DNA of 64,000 nt from Leisingera coralii (GCF_049056525.1 NZ_JBHUPT010000002.1:186001-250000); one strand, 5' to 3'. Shown: positions 9,403-17,531, numbered from the stretch's first letter. Notes: generated by a model from the sequence alone, not told the origin. Program-made: numbers and translations.

Positions 9403-9824
9403 CAGTTTACCTCGACGGAGCCGTCTTCCTTGATCCGTCCGGTGACGGTGGTGCGGGAAGAGAGATTCATGACCCGGACGGCTTCACCGGCGGCGCCGCG
9501 GCCCAGGGCACGCCCTTCTGCGGCAATGGTCAGCACGCCCTGACGGAAGATCAGGGTGACCAGGTCGTTGCGTTCAATGATGGCCGGCGGGCCGATGTCG
9601 CCGGGCCGCAGGGGCCGCCCGGCGTAAAGCGCGACGCGTGCTTCCATGCCTGCAACCTCTGCCGGGTCCGACAGCGCGCCGAGAATCTCGCCTTTCTTGA
9701 GCGCCAGATCTTCGGCGTTCACGATCTCCTTGGCGCGGATTGTGCGCAGCGGGATCAGGTAGTCCGCCCAGGCAGGCGGTGCGCACAGTGCGGCGGCAGT
9801 AAGGCAGGCAAGAGCAAGTTTCAT
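9402..9824 (-). CDS. flgA: P-ring assembly chaperone FlgA, short form
   Basis: FlgA is a periplasmic chaperone for assembly of the FlgI P-ring. The 140-residue product has a Sec signal peptide (MKLALACLTAAALCAPPAWA) and one SAF-type domain (TIRAKEIVNAEDL, RPLRPGDIGPP) followed by the typical C-terminal segment (AVRVMNLSSRTTVTGRI). It is shorter than enteric FlgA, which has an extra N-terminal domain; the short form is common in alphaproteobacteria. It lies between flgG and flgH with overlapping stop/start codons on both sides. Confidence 0.92.
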   Translation of the reverse strand: MKLALACLTAAALCAPPAWADYLIPLRTIRAKEIVNAEDLALKKGEILGALSDPAEVAGMEARVALYAGRPLRPGDIGPPAIIERNDLVTLIFRQGVLTIAAEGRALGRGAAGEAVRVMNLSSRTTVTGRIKEDGSVEVN

Positions 9825-10609
9825 CAGCGCACCTGTGTGGTTGCACCCATCATCTGGTCGACAGCCGAGATGACCTTGGCGTTCATTTCGTAACCGCGCT
9901 GGGCTTCGATCAGCTCCGTCACCTCGCGCACTGCATCGACCGAGCTGCCCTCCAGGTAGCCCTGGCGCAGGGTGCCGAGCCCGTCTTCGCCAGCGGTGGA
10001 GACGGTGGCGGCGCCCGAGGCTTCGGTTTCGGTGAACAGGTTGCTGCCGATCGCCTCCAGCCCCTTGGGGTTGGTGAAACCGGCCAGGGTGAACTGACCC
10101 AGAAGCTGGCCTTCGGGAGAATCCTCGAAGTACCCGTAGACTTCGCCCTCGGCATTGATCGAAATGCTGGTGGCGTCGTCAGGAATGGTGACTTCCGGCG
10201 ACACCGCGAAACCGTCCGAGGTCACGATCAGCCCTTCGGCCGAGCGTTTCAGGGAGCCGTCGCGGGTATAGGCGGTCTGGCCGGAGGGCAGGGTCACCTC
10301 CAGGTAGCCCTTGCCGTCGATGGCGATATCCAAGTCGTTGTTGGTCTGCTGCAGCGCCCCTTGCGACAGATGAACGGAGACAGCGGCCGGGCGCACACCA
10401 AGGCCAACCTGCACGCCGGTTGGCAGCACGGTGCCGTCCGAAGCATTCACGGTGCCGGCCCGGGAGATCTGCTGGTAGTGCAGATCGGCGAACTCGGCGC
10501 GGCGGGCGTTGTAGGCGGTGGTGTTCATGTTGGCGAGGTTGTTGGAGATAGTCTCCACCCGCAATTGCTGGGCGCTCATGCCGGTTGCTGCGATCTTGAG
10601 GGCACGCAT
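9824..10609 (-). CDS. flgG: Flagellar distal rod protein FlgG
   Basis: FlgG builds the distal rod of the flagellar basal body. The 261-residue product has the rod-protein N-terminal motif (SAQQLRVETISNNLAN), a central beta-rich region (GYLEVTLPSGQTAYTRDGS) and the conserved C-terminal helix (EVTELIEAQRGYEMNAKV). Length and both termini match FlgG. The gene lies ten bases after flgF and overlaps flgA, consistent with one transcript for rod and ring parts. Confidence 0.96.
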   Translation of the reverse strand: MRALKIAATGMSAQQLRVETISNNLANMNTTAYNARRAEFADLHYQQISRAGTVNASDGTVLPTGVQVGLGVRPAAVSVHLSQGALQQTNNDLDIAIDGKGYLEVTLPSGQTAYTRDGSLKRSAEGLIVTSDGFAVSPEVTIPDDATSISINAEGEVYGYFEDSPEGQLLGQFTLAGFTNPKGLEAIGSNLFTETEASGAATVSTAGEDGLGTLRQGYLEGSSVDAVREVTELIEAQRGYEMNAKVISAVDQMMGATTQVR

Positions 10610-10619
10610 CTGGATTCTC

Positions 10620-11336
10620 CTAGGACTTGATCAGGTTTTTGATGGCATTGCGGATGCGCTCGTCTTCCGTTTGCAGAAAGCTCTGGCCCATCTCATAGGC
10701 GCGCTGCACTTCGATCATCCGGCTGACTTCGGAAATCGCGTTCACGTTGGAACCTTCCAGGAAGCCCTGCAGAACTTTCGAGTCGAAGTTCTCTTCGATG
10801 TCGCCCTCGACGCGGAACATCACTCCGTCCTCGCGTACCAGCGTGTGCTGCTCGACCGGTTTGAACAGGCCCAGCTGTCCCAGCAGGCGCCCGTTTGCGC
10901 TCAGCGAGCCATCCGAGCCCACTTCGATCTTGCCGGCATCCGGCGGCACAAAGACCGGTGCACGGCCCGCATCAAGAACCCGGTAGCCGTCCATGGTCAC
11001 CAGATCGCCGGCGGCATTGGGGGAGAAGGCACCGGAGCGGGTCAGCCGTTCCCCTTGCGGGGTCTCGACCATGAAGAAGCCGTCCCCTTCGATGGCGAAA
11101 TCGAATGTGCCGCCGGTATTGGTGAGCTGGCCCTGCTGCATCGAAGTGTTGAAGATATTGGCGCGCGACATCGACAGCGACGGCTCACCAGGCGAGGACT
11201 GCACGAATTCCGAGAAGATCAGCCCTTCCTGGCGGTAGCCGGTCGTGGCGGAGTTGGCGATGTTGTTGGCAATGACGCGCATTTCCCGCATCAGGCCTGA
11301 CTGGCGTGAAATGGTGGCGTAACCTGCGTTTTCCAT
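10620..11336 (-). CDS. flgF: Flagellar proximal rod protein FlgF
   Basis: FlgF is a proximal rod subunit. The start was set at the ATG at 11336 (MENAGYATISRQ), which overlaps the fliQ stop codon (TAATG) and gives 238 residues; the longer open frame upstream lies inside fliQ and is not FlgF-like. The N-terminal rod motif (MREMRVIANNIANS), a central GDGFFMVETPQGERLTRSG block and the C-terminal helix (SRMIEVQRAYEMGQ) are all present. It sits next to flgG as in most flagellar clusters. Confidence 0.95.
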   Translation of the reverse strand: MENAGYATISRQSGLMREMRVIANNIANSATTGYRQEGLIFSEFVQSSPGEPSLSMSRANIFNTSMQQGQLTNTGGTFDFAIEGDGFFMVETPQGERLTRSGAFSPNAAGDLVTMDGYRVLDAGRAPVFVPPDAGKIEVGSDGSLSANGRLLGQLGLFKPVEQHTLVREDGVMFRVEGDIEENFDSKVLQGFLEGSNVNAISEVSRMIEVQRAYEMGQSFLQTEDERIRNAIKNLIKS

Positions 11337-11608
11337 TAAGAGCCTCCGGCAATCATCGGAACAACGTGGCCGTCGAAAAAGGCCACCAGCGTTTGGGTCA
11401 TGAAGCCCATGGTCATCCAGAACACGACCAGGATCGCTGTCAGCTTGGGCACGAATGTCAGCGTCATTTCCTGCACCGAGGTCAGGGCCTGGAACAGGCC
11501 GATGGCCAGACCGACCACCAGCGCGGTGATCAGGATTGGCGTCGACATGGTGACAGCGGTCCACAGCGCCTGGCGCAGCGTGTCATAGAAGAGGCTTTCG
11601 CTCATCAT
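11336..11608 (-). CDS. fliQ: Flagellar export apparatus protein FliQ
   Basis: FliQ is a small membrane subunit of the export gate, assembled with FliP and FliR. The 90-residue product has two hydrophobic helices (ILITALVVGLAIGLFQAL and AILVVFWMTMGFMTQTLVAF) separated by the conserved TSVQEMTLTFVPKL segment, exactly the family pattern. It is placed between fliE and flgF rather than beside fliR, an arrangement that splits the gate genes between the two strands. The second Met is an equally possible start. Confidence 0.95.
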   Translation of the reverse strand: MMSESLFYDTLRQALWTAVTMSTPILITALVVGLAIGLFQALTSVQEMTLTFVPKLTAILVVFWMTMGFMTQTLVAFFDGHVVPMIAGGS

Positions 11609-11611
11609 GGC

Positions 11612-11908
11612 TCAGACCGGCATCCTCAGGATTTCCTGATAGGCCTCGACGACCTTGTTGCGCACGGTAACCGCGGTTTCGACCGCCAGTTCGGTTTGCG
11701 CCAGCGCTTGCACCAGCGCATGCGGGTCCGCCTGCGAGGTCATTGCCTGTACCGATAGCTGCTCACTGTTCTGCAGTGTTGCTGCGAAGTTTTCGAAGCT
11801 CTGTTTGATATGGGCGCCGGCACCGGTGCTTTCGTGGTTGGGATCAGCTTTGGTGGCAGGGCGGGCGGCGGCATAGCCGCTGGCGGCGGAAAGGCTGCGA
11901 ATATCCAT
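11612..11908 (-). CDS. fliE: Flagellar hook-basal body adaptor FliE
   Basis: FliE joins the MS-ring/export gate to the proximal rod. The 98-residue product has a variable N-terminus and the characteristic C-terminal half (FENFAATLQNSEQ, ADPHALVQALAQTELAVET, VRNKVVEAYQEILRMPV). It lies 22 bases downstream of flgC and three bases upstream of fliQ in the flgB-flgC-fliE order widespread in bacteria. Confidence 0.94.
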   Translation of the reverse strand: MDIRSLSAASGYAAARPATKADPNHESTGAGAHIKQSFENFAATLQNSEQLSVQAMTSQADPHALVQALAQTELAVETAVTVRNKVVEAYQEILRMPV

Positions 11909-11930
11909 TCTGGATCTCCAAAAATTTCAG

Positions 11931-12323
11931 TTAACGTCTCAAAAGTTCCATCAGCGATGCCGACATGGAGCGGGTCTGCTCGAACATCTTCAGGTTGGCC
12001 TCATAGCTGCGCTGCGCTTCGCGGGCGTCGGCGATCTCGATCATCAGATCTACGTTGGAGCCTTCGAAATGCCCGCTGTCATCGGCCAGCGGATGTGACG
12101 GGTCGTAGACTTTTTCCAGTTCGCTTCGATCCAGGGTGACCCGGCCGGTGCGCACATGCTCCACATCCGTCTGCAGCTCGCGCACCGATTCGAACGGCAC
12201 TGCCTTGCGGCGGTATCCCGGTGTGTCGGCATTGGAGATGTTCTCCGACACATGGCGCAGGCGTGCGGCTTGTGCCTTGAGGCCGCTGGCGGTGACGGAA
12301 AGGGCTTTGGAGAATTCACTCAT
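11931..12323 (-). CDS. flgC: Flagellar proximal rod protein FlgC
   Basis: FlgC is a proximal rod subunit. The 130-residue product shows the rod N-terminal pattern (SGLKAQAARLRHVSENISNADTP is the region, with the NISNADTPGYRRK core) and the C-terminal helical motif (VDLMIEIADAREAQRSYEANL). Size matches the family. It follows flgB after 13 bases and precedes fliE. Confidence 0.95.
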   Translation of the reverse strand: MSEFSKALSVTASGLKAQAARLRHVSENISNADTPGYRRKAVPFESVRELQTDVEHVRTGRVTLDRSELEKVYDPSHPLADDSGHFEGSNVDLMIEIADAREAQRSYEANLKMFEQTRSMSASLMELLRR

Positions 12324-12336
12324 CTGTCATGCCTCC

Positions 12337-12726
12337 TCAGTTTTTGCCCAGGCTTGCGCGCAGGACGTTCATGGAGGATTTGTAGATGGCCATGGCACGC
12401 TTGTGCTGGCGTTCCGTATCAACGCCTTTCAGCAGCTCAGTCTCGACGGAAACCGAGTTGCCGTTGGGGTCGCTGCCGGTTTCGTCGGAAATGACAGCCC
12501 AGTCCATGCCGCTGCCTGCGGTGCCATTCAAATGGCTTCCGCGGGTTGCGATCATGCTGCCCGGGCGGGCGCCGGCGGCAAAAACTTCCTTGAAGGGCTT
12601 GATGTCCTTGGCGTGGTAACCGGGCGTATCGGCGTTGGCGATATTCTGGGATACCAATGCCTGGCGCTTACCGGCATGGGCCGCCATGGAATAGGCAATT
12701 TTGAATACGTTCAGTTCTGTGAACAC
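12337..12726 (-). CDS. flgB: Flagellar proximal rod protein FlgB
   Basis: FlgB is a proximal rod subunit and the first gene of the reverse operon ending at fliL. I chose the GTG at 12726 (MFTELNVFKIAYSM), which has a good AAGGGAG ribosome site eight bases upstream and gives 129 residues, the usual FlgB length; a TTG nine codons earlier is possible but lacks this support. The motif NIANADTPGYHAKDIKPF is clear. The promoter lies in the 87-base gap to the divergent fliI gene, which holds a CtrA-like box. Confidence 0.93.
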   Translation of the reverse strand: MFTELNVFKIAYSMAAHAGKRQALVSQNIANADTPGYHAKDIKPFKEVFAAGARPGSMIATRGSHLNGTAGSGMDWAVISDETGSDPNGNSVSVETELLKGVDTERQHKRAMAIYKSSMNVLRASLGKN

Positions 12727-12749
12727 CAGGGTTTCTCCCTTGATCGATT

Positions 12750-12766
12750 TCAATCAAGGCTTAACC
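12750..12766 (-). promoter_or_regulatory. CtrA-like box between flgB and fliI
   Basis: The forward strand reads TCAA-N7-TTAACC, one mismatch from the alphaproteobacterial CtrA consensus TTAA-N7-TTAACC. It lies in the short divergent gap, 24 bases from the flgB start and 48 from fliI. CtrA control of flagellar genes is established in this class; binding here is inference. Confidence 0.45.
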
Positions 12767-12813
12767 CCGATTCCTTTAGAAATTGTTTTCAGGACAGCAA
12801 CGGAGGCCGCCGC

Positions 12814-14142
12814 ATGAAAACAGAGCTGGAAGCACTTACCCGTCAAATTGCCAGCACCCGCCTGGCGACGCAGATGGGCCGGGTGACGGGAATCTCAGGT
12901 GGCGAGATTGAAGTCAGCGGGCTGGCGTCCGCTGCACGGATCGGTGACCGGCTGGTGCTGCGCCGTGGCCCGAAAGACGAACTGCATGGTGAAGTTCTCA
13001 AGATAGGCGGTAATAATATCAGCATGTTGCCAGATCGGGCGCCGGATGGTGCCGCGATCGGCGATGCGGTGCTGCTGCATCCTTCGCCGGAATTCGCGCC
13101 CAGCGATCACTGGATCGGCCGGGTCATTGATCCTTTTGGCGAGCCGCTGGACGGCCGCCCGATGCTGCCGGGAGCAGTGGCGCGGGACCTGATGGCGGCC
13201 CCGCCCAAGGCCGCCGGGCGGCGGTCCATGGGAGAGCGGCTGGCCACTGGGCATGCATTGCTGAACACGATTCTTCCGGTTGTGCGCGGCCAGCGCGTTG
13301 GCCTTTTTGCAGGCTCCGGGGTGGGGAAATCCTCGCTCCTGGCCAAACTGGCGCGATGCATGGAAGCCGATGTCGTGGTGATGGCGCTGATCGGTGAGCG
13401 CGGCCGCGAGGTGAATCACTTTGTCGAAGAGGTCCTGGGGCCCGAGGGCATGCGCCGGGCAGTCGTGGTGGCGGCGACGTCCGATCAGTCGGCGCTGGTC
13501 CGGCGCCGCTGCGCCTGGGCGGCCATGACCGTGGCGGAGCATTTCCGGGACCAGGGCAAGAATGTCCTGTTCCTGGCCGACTCCGTGACCCGCTTTGCCG
13601 AGGCGCACCGGGAAATCTCCGCCGCCTCGGGAGAGGCGCCTGCACTGCGCGGCTATCCGCCGTCGGTGACGCCGCTGATCACCGGGTTGTGTGAACGGGC
13701 CGGCCCTGGCGGCGAGGGGCAGGGCGATATCACCGCCGTCTTCAGCGTTCTTGTGGCGGGCTCCGACATGGACGAACCGATTGCCGATATTCTGCGCGGG
13801 GTGCTGGACGGGCATATCGTGCTGAGCCGGGAGATCGCCGAGCGCGGCCGGTTCCCGGCGGTCGACGTGTCGAGATCGGTCTCGCGCAGCCTGCCTGCTG
13901 CGGCCACGGCCGAAGAAAACGAGGCCATCCAGCAGGTGCGCAAATTCCTGGGCGCCTATGAGCAATCCGAAGTGATGATCCGGGCAGGGCTATATGCTGA
14001 GGGCAATGACGCCGTGCTGGATCAGGCCGTCAAACTTTGGCCCGAACTGGACGCCTTTTTCGGCCGCGAGGACTCTGAGGGCATCACCAGCAGTTTCAAC
14101 CGCCTGCTGCTGCTGCTGCGCCGCGCCAAGGCAGGGCGCTGA
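12814..14142 (+). CDS. fliI: Flagellum-specific export ATPase FliI
   Basis: FliI is the cytoplasmic ATPase that unfolds and feeds substrates to the flagellar export gate. The start at 12814 (MKTELEALTR) follows a GGAGG ribosome site and gives 442 residues; the long open frame upstream runs antisense through flgB and is not coding. The Walker A motif GSGVGKS is at residues 167-173 and the Walker B segment NVLFLADSVTRFAEA follows. The gene is transcribed alone, divergent from flgB and ended by a terminator; FliH is not found nearby. Confidence 0.97.
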   Translation: MKTELEALTRQIASTRLATQMGRVTGISGGEIEVSGLASAARIGDRLVLRRGPKDELHGEVLKIGGNNISMLPDRAPDGAAIGDAVLLHPSPEFAPSDHWIGRVIDPFGEPLDGRPMLPGAVARDLMAAPPKAAGRRSMGERLATGHALLNTILPVVRGQRVGLFAGSGVGKSSLLAKLARCMEADVVVMALIGERGREVNHFVEEVLGPEGMRRAVVVAATSDQSALVRRRCAWAAMTVAEHFRDQGKNVLFLADSVTRFAEAHREISAASGEAPALRGYPPSVTPLITGLCERAGPGGEGQGDITAVFSVLVAGSDMDEPIADILRGVLDGHIVLSREIAERGRFPAVDVSRSVSRSLPAAATAEENEAIQQVRKFLGAYEQSEVMIRAGLYAEGNDAVLDQAVKLWPELDAFFGREDSEGITSSFNRLLLLLRRAKAGR

Positions 14143-14172
14143 GGCACGGCTTGATGCCACTGAAAGTTGGAG

Positions 14173-14207
14173 AAACGGCGCCCGGCCAAGGCTTGCGGCG
14201 CCGTTTT
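14173..14207 (+). terminator. Rho-independent terminator after fliI
   Basis: Stem AAACGGCGCC (14173-14182) pairs with GGCGCCGTTT (14197-14206) and ends in TTTT. It lies 30 bases after the fliI stop codon. Confidence 0.8.
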
Positions 14208-15016
14208 CAGATGGCAGCTGTTACGATCAGGCTGATCACCAGCAGCAAAGCTGTTGAGTCTGCAGAGATGCCGGTCTCGCAACCGGCAGCTTCTGCCTGG
14301 ATCAAACAGGTGGTGATCAGCTTTTCGCTTTTTCCCGATCGGAGAAAATGGCGATGTCACAACTGCCAAACGTCGTCTTGGATTTATCCCTGAAGAGGTC
14401 CGGCTGGTGGTCGAGGCCGCCTTGAGCCAGGTTCAATGGCAGACCCCTAGCAGTTCCGAACAGTTCGCGCAGCGCGGGCTGTCCCTTCAGGTTTGATTTC
14501 CTGGTATTTGCCGGGCTGCCGTCTTTTGCCAGGCTGGGCTCCTCACGTTCGCCGGAATTTGCGCCCCGCAAGGAAAGGCATTGCACGCCAATAAAGGCTT
14601 CGAAGGATTGCAGCCGGCCGGTGCAGACCAGATCGTGCATTGCCCAGGCGCCGCATTGTTGAGCGGCTGTCCTGGTCCAAACCCGAACGCGCCGCTGAAT
14701 TGCACATAGCGGTTGTCGTCACTGCGGTTAGCCAGAGCGTCACTGGCTTCGGTGCCATCCTGGAAGAGGCGCTCCGGCAGAACAACTTCCTTGCAGTTAT
14801 TCTCCTCCGGACCCAAGGCGCCAGGCGCGGCACGCAAAAGCCGGGGGCCGCTGATCGGGTCCCCGGCGCTTTAGACGCTGCCGGTACTTTCCGGGAAGCA
14901 AACGGACACACGCTGTTGCGGTCCATTCTGAATGATACCCTAGAACGGCATGTCGCAGGTGGCCTGCAAGGAGTTCCAGCCCGCTATTCCTGTTGCCGGC
15001 AGGAGGGGCTGGAAGA
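14208..15016. other. Long non-coding or decayed region between fliI and flbT
   Basis: About 800 bases with no ORF that looks like a conserved protein. Several overlapping ORFs of 80-150 codons exist on both strands, none with a recognisable motif, good ribosome site or uniform codon pattern. A reverse ORF around 14487-14837 has mixed, protein-like composition and could be the remnant of a lost gene. A terminator hairpin at 14836-14873 probably serves the flagellin-flaF-flbT transcript. Confidence 0.45.
14836..14873 (-). terminator. Terminator hairpin downstream of flbT
   Basis: A stem GCCGGGG / CCCCGGC with a T-rich tail (CTTTTG) when read on the reverse strand, about 140 bases beyond the flbT stop. 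It also has a short T-run on the forward strand. Confidence 0.55.
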
Positions 15017-15421
15017 TCACGAAGGCCGAACGGCAAACAGGCGGTCTTCGCGCGCCAGCAAGGTGCGCAGCGCCTTCAGGCAACGGTAGTGGTTGTTGCC
15101 GATCAGGGCGTCGGTTGCCTCGGCCAGGGAGGCGCGGCTGTCCGGGTCGGTGAAGACCTGGCTCAGCTCCTCGATCCGGCGCAGCATCGGCAGGCGCTCT
15201 TCTTCGGGGTCGGCATCGCCGGACAGGATCAGCTGCGCGGCATAGCATACCCGGCGCACCGGCGTATTTGCTTCTTCCGGATGGATGGCATCGCGCAGGC
15301 GCAGGATGTTGGCATCCGGGGTTACAATGGACAGGCGGCTGCGGCGGTCGCCGTTTTCAATCACCGCGCCATTCACAAGGACACGCTCCTTGGGGGCAAG
15401 TTTCAGGACAAGTCCGCTCAT
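15017..15421 (-). CDS. flbT: Flagellin mRNA regulator FlbT
   Basis: FlbT is a small cytoplasmic post-transcriptional regulator that, in Caulobacter, binds the flagellin mRNA leader and promotes its decay until hook assembly is finished. The 134-residue product matches the family in length and in its opening (SGLVLKLAPKERVLVNGAVIENG) with the conserved NILRLRDAI core. It lies two bases after flaF and downstream of the flagellin gene, the standard alphaproteobacterial arrangement. The long structured flagellin leader at 16684-16745 is a candidate target. Confidence 0.93.
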   Translation of the reverse strand: MSGLVLKLAPKERVLVNGAVIENGDRRSRLSIVTPDANILRLRDAIHPEEANTPVRRVCYAAQLILSGDADPEEERLPMLRRIEELSQVFTDPDSRASLAEATDALIGNNHYRCLKALRTLLAREDRLFAVRPS

Positions 15422-15423
15422 AT

Positions 15424-15795
15424 TCAGGAAGCTCCGCTGCGGAGGCCACGCATGATGGCCGTATTGATTTCCACCAGGGGCCGGACATTGGCCTTGCGCT
15501 GAAGCACTTTACTGGTGTGCTGTCTCGTGAATTCCGCCAGTTCGAAAAGGTTCTGTTTCAGGTCGTCCGGCAGGGGATTACCTTTCGAAGCGATGTCTGC
15601 CGTGAAAATGGACCAGAGCTTGCGGTTGTCGTTCAATGCCTTTGCAAGGTCATTGAACCCGCCGCGGCCTTTCTGCGCTGACGTGATCAGCTGACGCGTT
15701 ACGCGGGCGACCACTTCATACTCGAAATTCTTTGCTGTCCGGGTCGGGGCCTTTGCCGCCGAATAGGCACTCTTCGCCTTCAGAAGGGCATTCAC
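15424..15795 (-). CDS. flaF: Flagellin regulator FlaF
   Basis: FlaF acts in opposition to FlbT and is needed for flagellin synthesis and secretion in alphaproteobacteria. The 123-residue product shows the family's N-terminal YSAAKAPTRTAKNFEYEVVAR segment in parts (AAKAPTRTAKNFEY) and the middle LAKALNDNRKLWSIF motif. The gene stands between the flagellin gene, from which it is separated by a GC-rich hairpin, and flbT. Confidence 0.93.
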   Translation of the reverse strand: MNALLKAKSAYSAAKAPTRTAKNFEYEVVARVTRQLITSAQKGRGGFNDLAKALNDNRKLWSIFTADIASKGNPLPDDLKQNLFELAEFTRQHTSKVLQRKANVRPLVEINTAIMRGLRSGAS

Positions 15796-15841
15796 GTGTT
15801 TTCCTAACGTATTAATCTTCAGGTTCTCTGAGAGGGGAAGA

Positions 15842-15864
15842 CCGGGGCGCTTTCAGCGCCCCGG
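15842..15864 (-). terminator. GC-rich hairpin between flagellin and flaF
   Basis: A perfect 9-base stem (CCGGGGCGC / GCGCCCCGG) with a 5-base loop directly after the flagellin stop. It lacks a T-run, so it may protect the abundant flagellin mRNA from 3' decay or reduce read-through into flaF rather than stop transcription fully. Confidence 0.65.
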
Positions 15865-15873
15865 ATCAGGCTG

Positions 15874-16683
15874 TTAACGGAACAGCTGCTGCAGGGTCGA
15901 TGGTGCCTGGTTGGCAATGGTCAGCGACTGCACAGCCAGCTGCTGCTGGGTCTGCAATGCCTTCAATCGCGCCGAGGCCTCTTCCATGTTGGTGTCGGCC
16001 ATGGTGCTGACACCCGATTTCAGCGAGTCAGTCAGTTTCGAAACGAAGCTGTTCTGGTCGGTCAGGCGGTTGCTGTCCGCACCCAGCTGGGCCGCGCTGT
16101 CGATAGCAAAGGTCAGCATGGCTTCGACTTCAGACAGAACCGTTGCTGCATTGGTCGAGTCCAGCGCGGTCATGGTGGTAGTGTCCATGTTGGCGGCAGT
16201 GTCGATCCCAGAGATAACGATAGTGTCGCTTGCCGGGTTCAGGCCGCCCAGAACGTCCAGCTGCGCAGTGACGTTGTCATCCAGCAGATTGGCGCCGTTG
16301 AACGATGCGGAGTCGATGATCGATTCGATCTGCTCCCGCTTTTTCACCAGGTCAGCTTCGATTTTAGCGTGATCGACGTTCTGCGAAACACCTGCAACCG
16401 CCAGTTCACGCATTTCCTTCAGGGTTTCAACGATCTGTTCCATGCCGGAGGAGGCAACAGCAACGGTGGCTTCACCAAAGTCCAGGGCGTCGGAGACGGC
16501 TTCATACGCCTGGATGTCCGATTCCATCGACTTGGAGATCGCCCAGACAGCGGAGTTGTCCTTGGCCATGCCGACCTCTTTACCGGTCGAGATCTGGTTC
16601 TGGGTTTCTTCCAGGTTGTTGTTCACAGACTTCAGGGTCTGCAGAGCAACCATTGCGCCGTTGTTTGTCAGAATGCTGGTCAT
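15874..16683 (-). CDS. fliC: Flagellin
   Basis: The filament subunit. The 269-residue product consists almost only of the conserved terminal domains: the N-terminal D0/D1 region (NNGAMVALQTLKSVNNNL, QISTGKEVGMAKDN) and the C-terminal helix (QQQLAVQSLTIANQAPSTLQQLF), with only a short beta region between (residues 135-175). Such short flagellins, lacking outer D2/D3 domains, are typical of Rhodobacteraceae. It is followed by flaF and flbT. The 200-base upstream region carries strong hairpins in the leader. Confidence 0.96.
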   Translation of the reverse strand: MTSILTNNGAMVALQTLKSVNNNLEETQNQISTGKEVGMAKDNSAVWAISKSMESDIQAYEAVSDALDFGEATVAVASSGMEQIVETLKEMRELAVAGVSQNVDHAKIEADLVKKREQIESIIDSASFNGANLLDDNVTAQLDVLGGLNPASDTIVISGIDTAANMDTTTMTALDSTNAATVLSEVEAMLTFAIDSAAQLGADSNRLTDQNSFVSKLTDSLKSGVSTMADTNMEEASARLKALQTQQQLAVQSLTIANQAPSTLQQLFR

Positions 16684-16702
16684 AGCTTTATCCTTTAGCT
16701 GT

Positions 16703-16741
16703 GGGGCGTTTTAGCCCCGGTATTCTGTGCCCCGGCGGGGC
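16703..16741 (-). promoter_or_regulatory. Structured leader of the flagellin mRNA
   Basis: Two adjacent hairpins, GGGGC-N6-GCCCC (16703-16718) and GCCCC-N3-GGGGC (16729-16741), lie 20-58 bases upstream of the flagellin start. Their arms can also pair with one another in alternative ways. In Caulobacter, FlbT acts on the flagellin leader, so this is a plausible FlbT target; that role is inference. Confidence 0.45.
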
Positions 16742-16885
16742 GTTGATTGACGTCTTTCTGACTGTGCGTTCCGCCGTCCGGCTTCCGCGCCACCCCTCAT
16801 GAGGTGCAAGGCGACTTTGGCGCAGGAGTTGCTAAGGGAGTGCTAATGCCGGGGTTTGGTTTTTTAGAATTTTCCCAAAATTGCA

Positions 16886-17245
16886 TCAGGTGCGTTTTTC
16901 CAGCTTTGCACCGCCGCGGGTGCCGAAACGGTTCCTGCGTCCAGCCTGGTCATAAACGTCCAGACCCTTCCGGATGCGGCGCAGTTCGGCCATGCGGGCG
17001 GCAACCGACCGGATGCCGTCCATGGCGCTGTCCAAAAGCCGCTGATTGCGGGACACCTTGGTCTGAACCTGCGCCAGAGACTCGCGTTCCAGCTCTGAGA
17101 CGGAGTTCAGCTTGCCGATCACTTTCTCTTTCTTTGCGAGAAGCTCTTCCAGCTTGCCAAGGTCGCCGGCCATCAGGGCGGCACGCTCGCGGTCGAGGAT
17201 TTGGTCCAGCTCATCAATGAGCTTTTGCGGTTTCAGGTCACTCAC
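16886..17245 (-). CDS. FlgN-like flagellar chaperone
   Basis: A 119-residue, highly charged helical protein (LIDELDQILDRERAALMAGD, LEELLAKKEKVIGKL) with the coiled-coil pattern of FlgN, the chaperone that escorts hook-filament junction proteins to the export gate. No membrane or secretion signal is seen. It overlaps the upstream FlgJ-like gene by eight bases. FlgN family proteins are weakly conserved in sequence, so the assignment rests on length, helical pattern and flagellar context. Confidence 0.75.
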   Translation of the reverse strand: MSDLKPQKLIDELDQILDRERAALMAGDLGKLEELLAKKEKVIGKLNSVSELERESLAQVQTKVSRNQRLLDSAMDGIRSVAARMAELRRIRKGLDVYDQAGRRNRFGTRGGAKLEKRT

Positions 17246-17531
17246 CTTGGGTCTCCTTCAATGCGTGATAAAGTGATTCGGCCAGCCCGATGCCGCCGGA
17301 GCGGGCAATCTGTGTGGCCTGTTCTTGGATGAGAAAGCTGGAAAACTGGTCTTCGCCTGCGCCGCCGCCAAAGCCTTCGCGGGATTCGCCAAGGCCTGCG
17401 GATTTCAGCATTTGCGCAAGAAAGGAGGCTTCCAGTTCAATAGCGGCCTCGCGCAGCGGGTCGCTGCCTGCGGGCCGGACTGGAGCAGCTGCAGATGCAG
17501 TCTGCAGCGGGGTGGGCAGTAGATCTGGCAT
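17238..17531 (-). CDS. FlgJ-type rod-binding protein, short form without muramidase domain
   Basis: A 97-residue protein matching the N-terminal rod-binding domain of FlgJ: an ELEASFLAQMLKSAG-like helix followed by GGAGEDQFSSFLIQEQATQIARSGGIGLAE. The C-terminal peptidoglycan hydrolase domain of enteric FlgJ is absent, as usual in alphaproteobacteria, where a separate transglycosylase supplies it. It is the first gene of a two-gene reverse operon with the FlgN-like gene and is divergent from fliK. Confidence 0.82.
   Translation of the reverse strand: MPDLLPTPLQTASAAAPVRPAGSDPLREAAIELEASFLAQMLKSAGLGESREGFGGGAGEDQFSSFLIQEQATQIARSGGIGLAESLYHALKETQGE

Noticed and set aside
12136..12813. 226-codon upstream extension of the fliI frame
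   Set aside because: It runs antisense through flgB and flgC; the ATG at 12814 has a good ribosome site and the family N-terminus.
14487..14837. Reverse ORF with protein-like composition between fliI and flbT
   Set aside because: No family recognised, no ribosome site; kept only as a possible remnant.
16817..16833. Sigma-54-like match (GG and GC ten bases apart, TTGGCGC...TTGCT) upstream of flagellin
   Set aside because: It points away from the flagellin gene, towards the 3' end of a reverse gene, with no forward gene nearby; likely chance.
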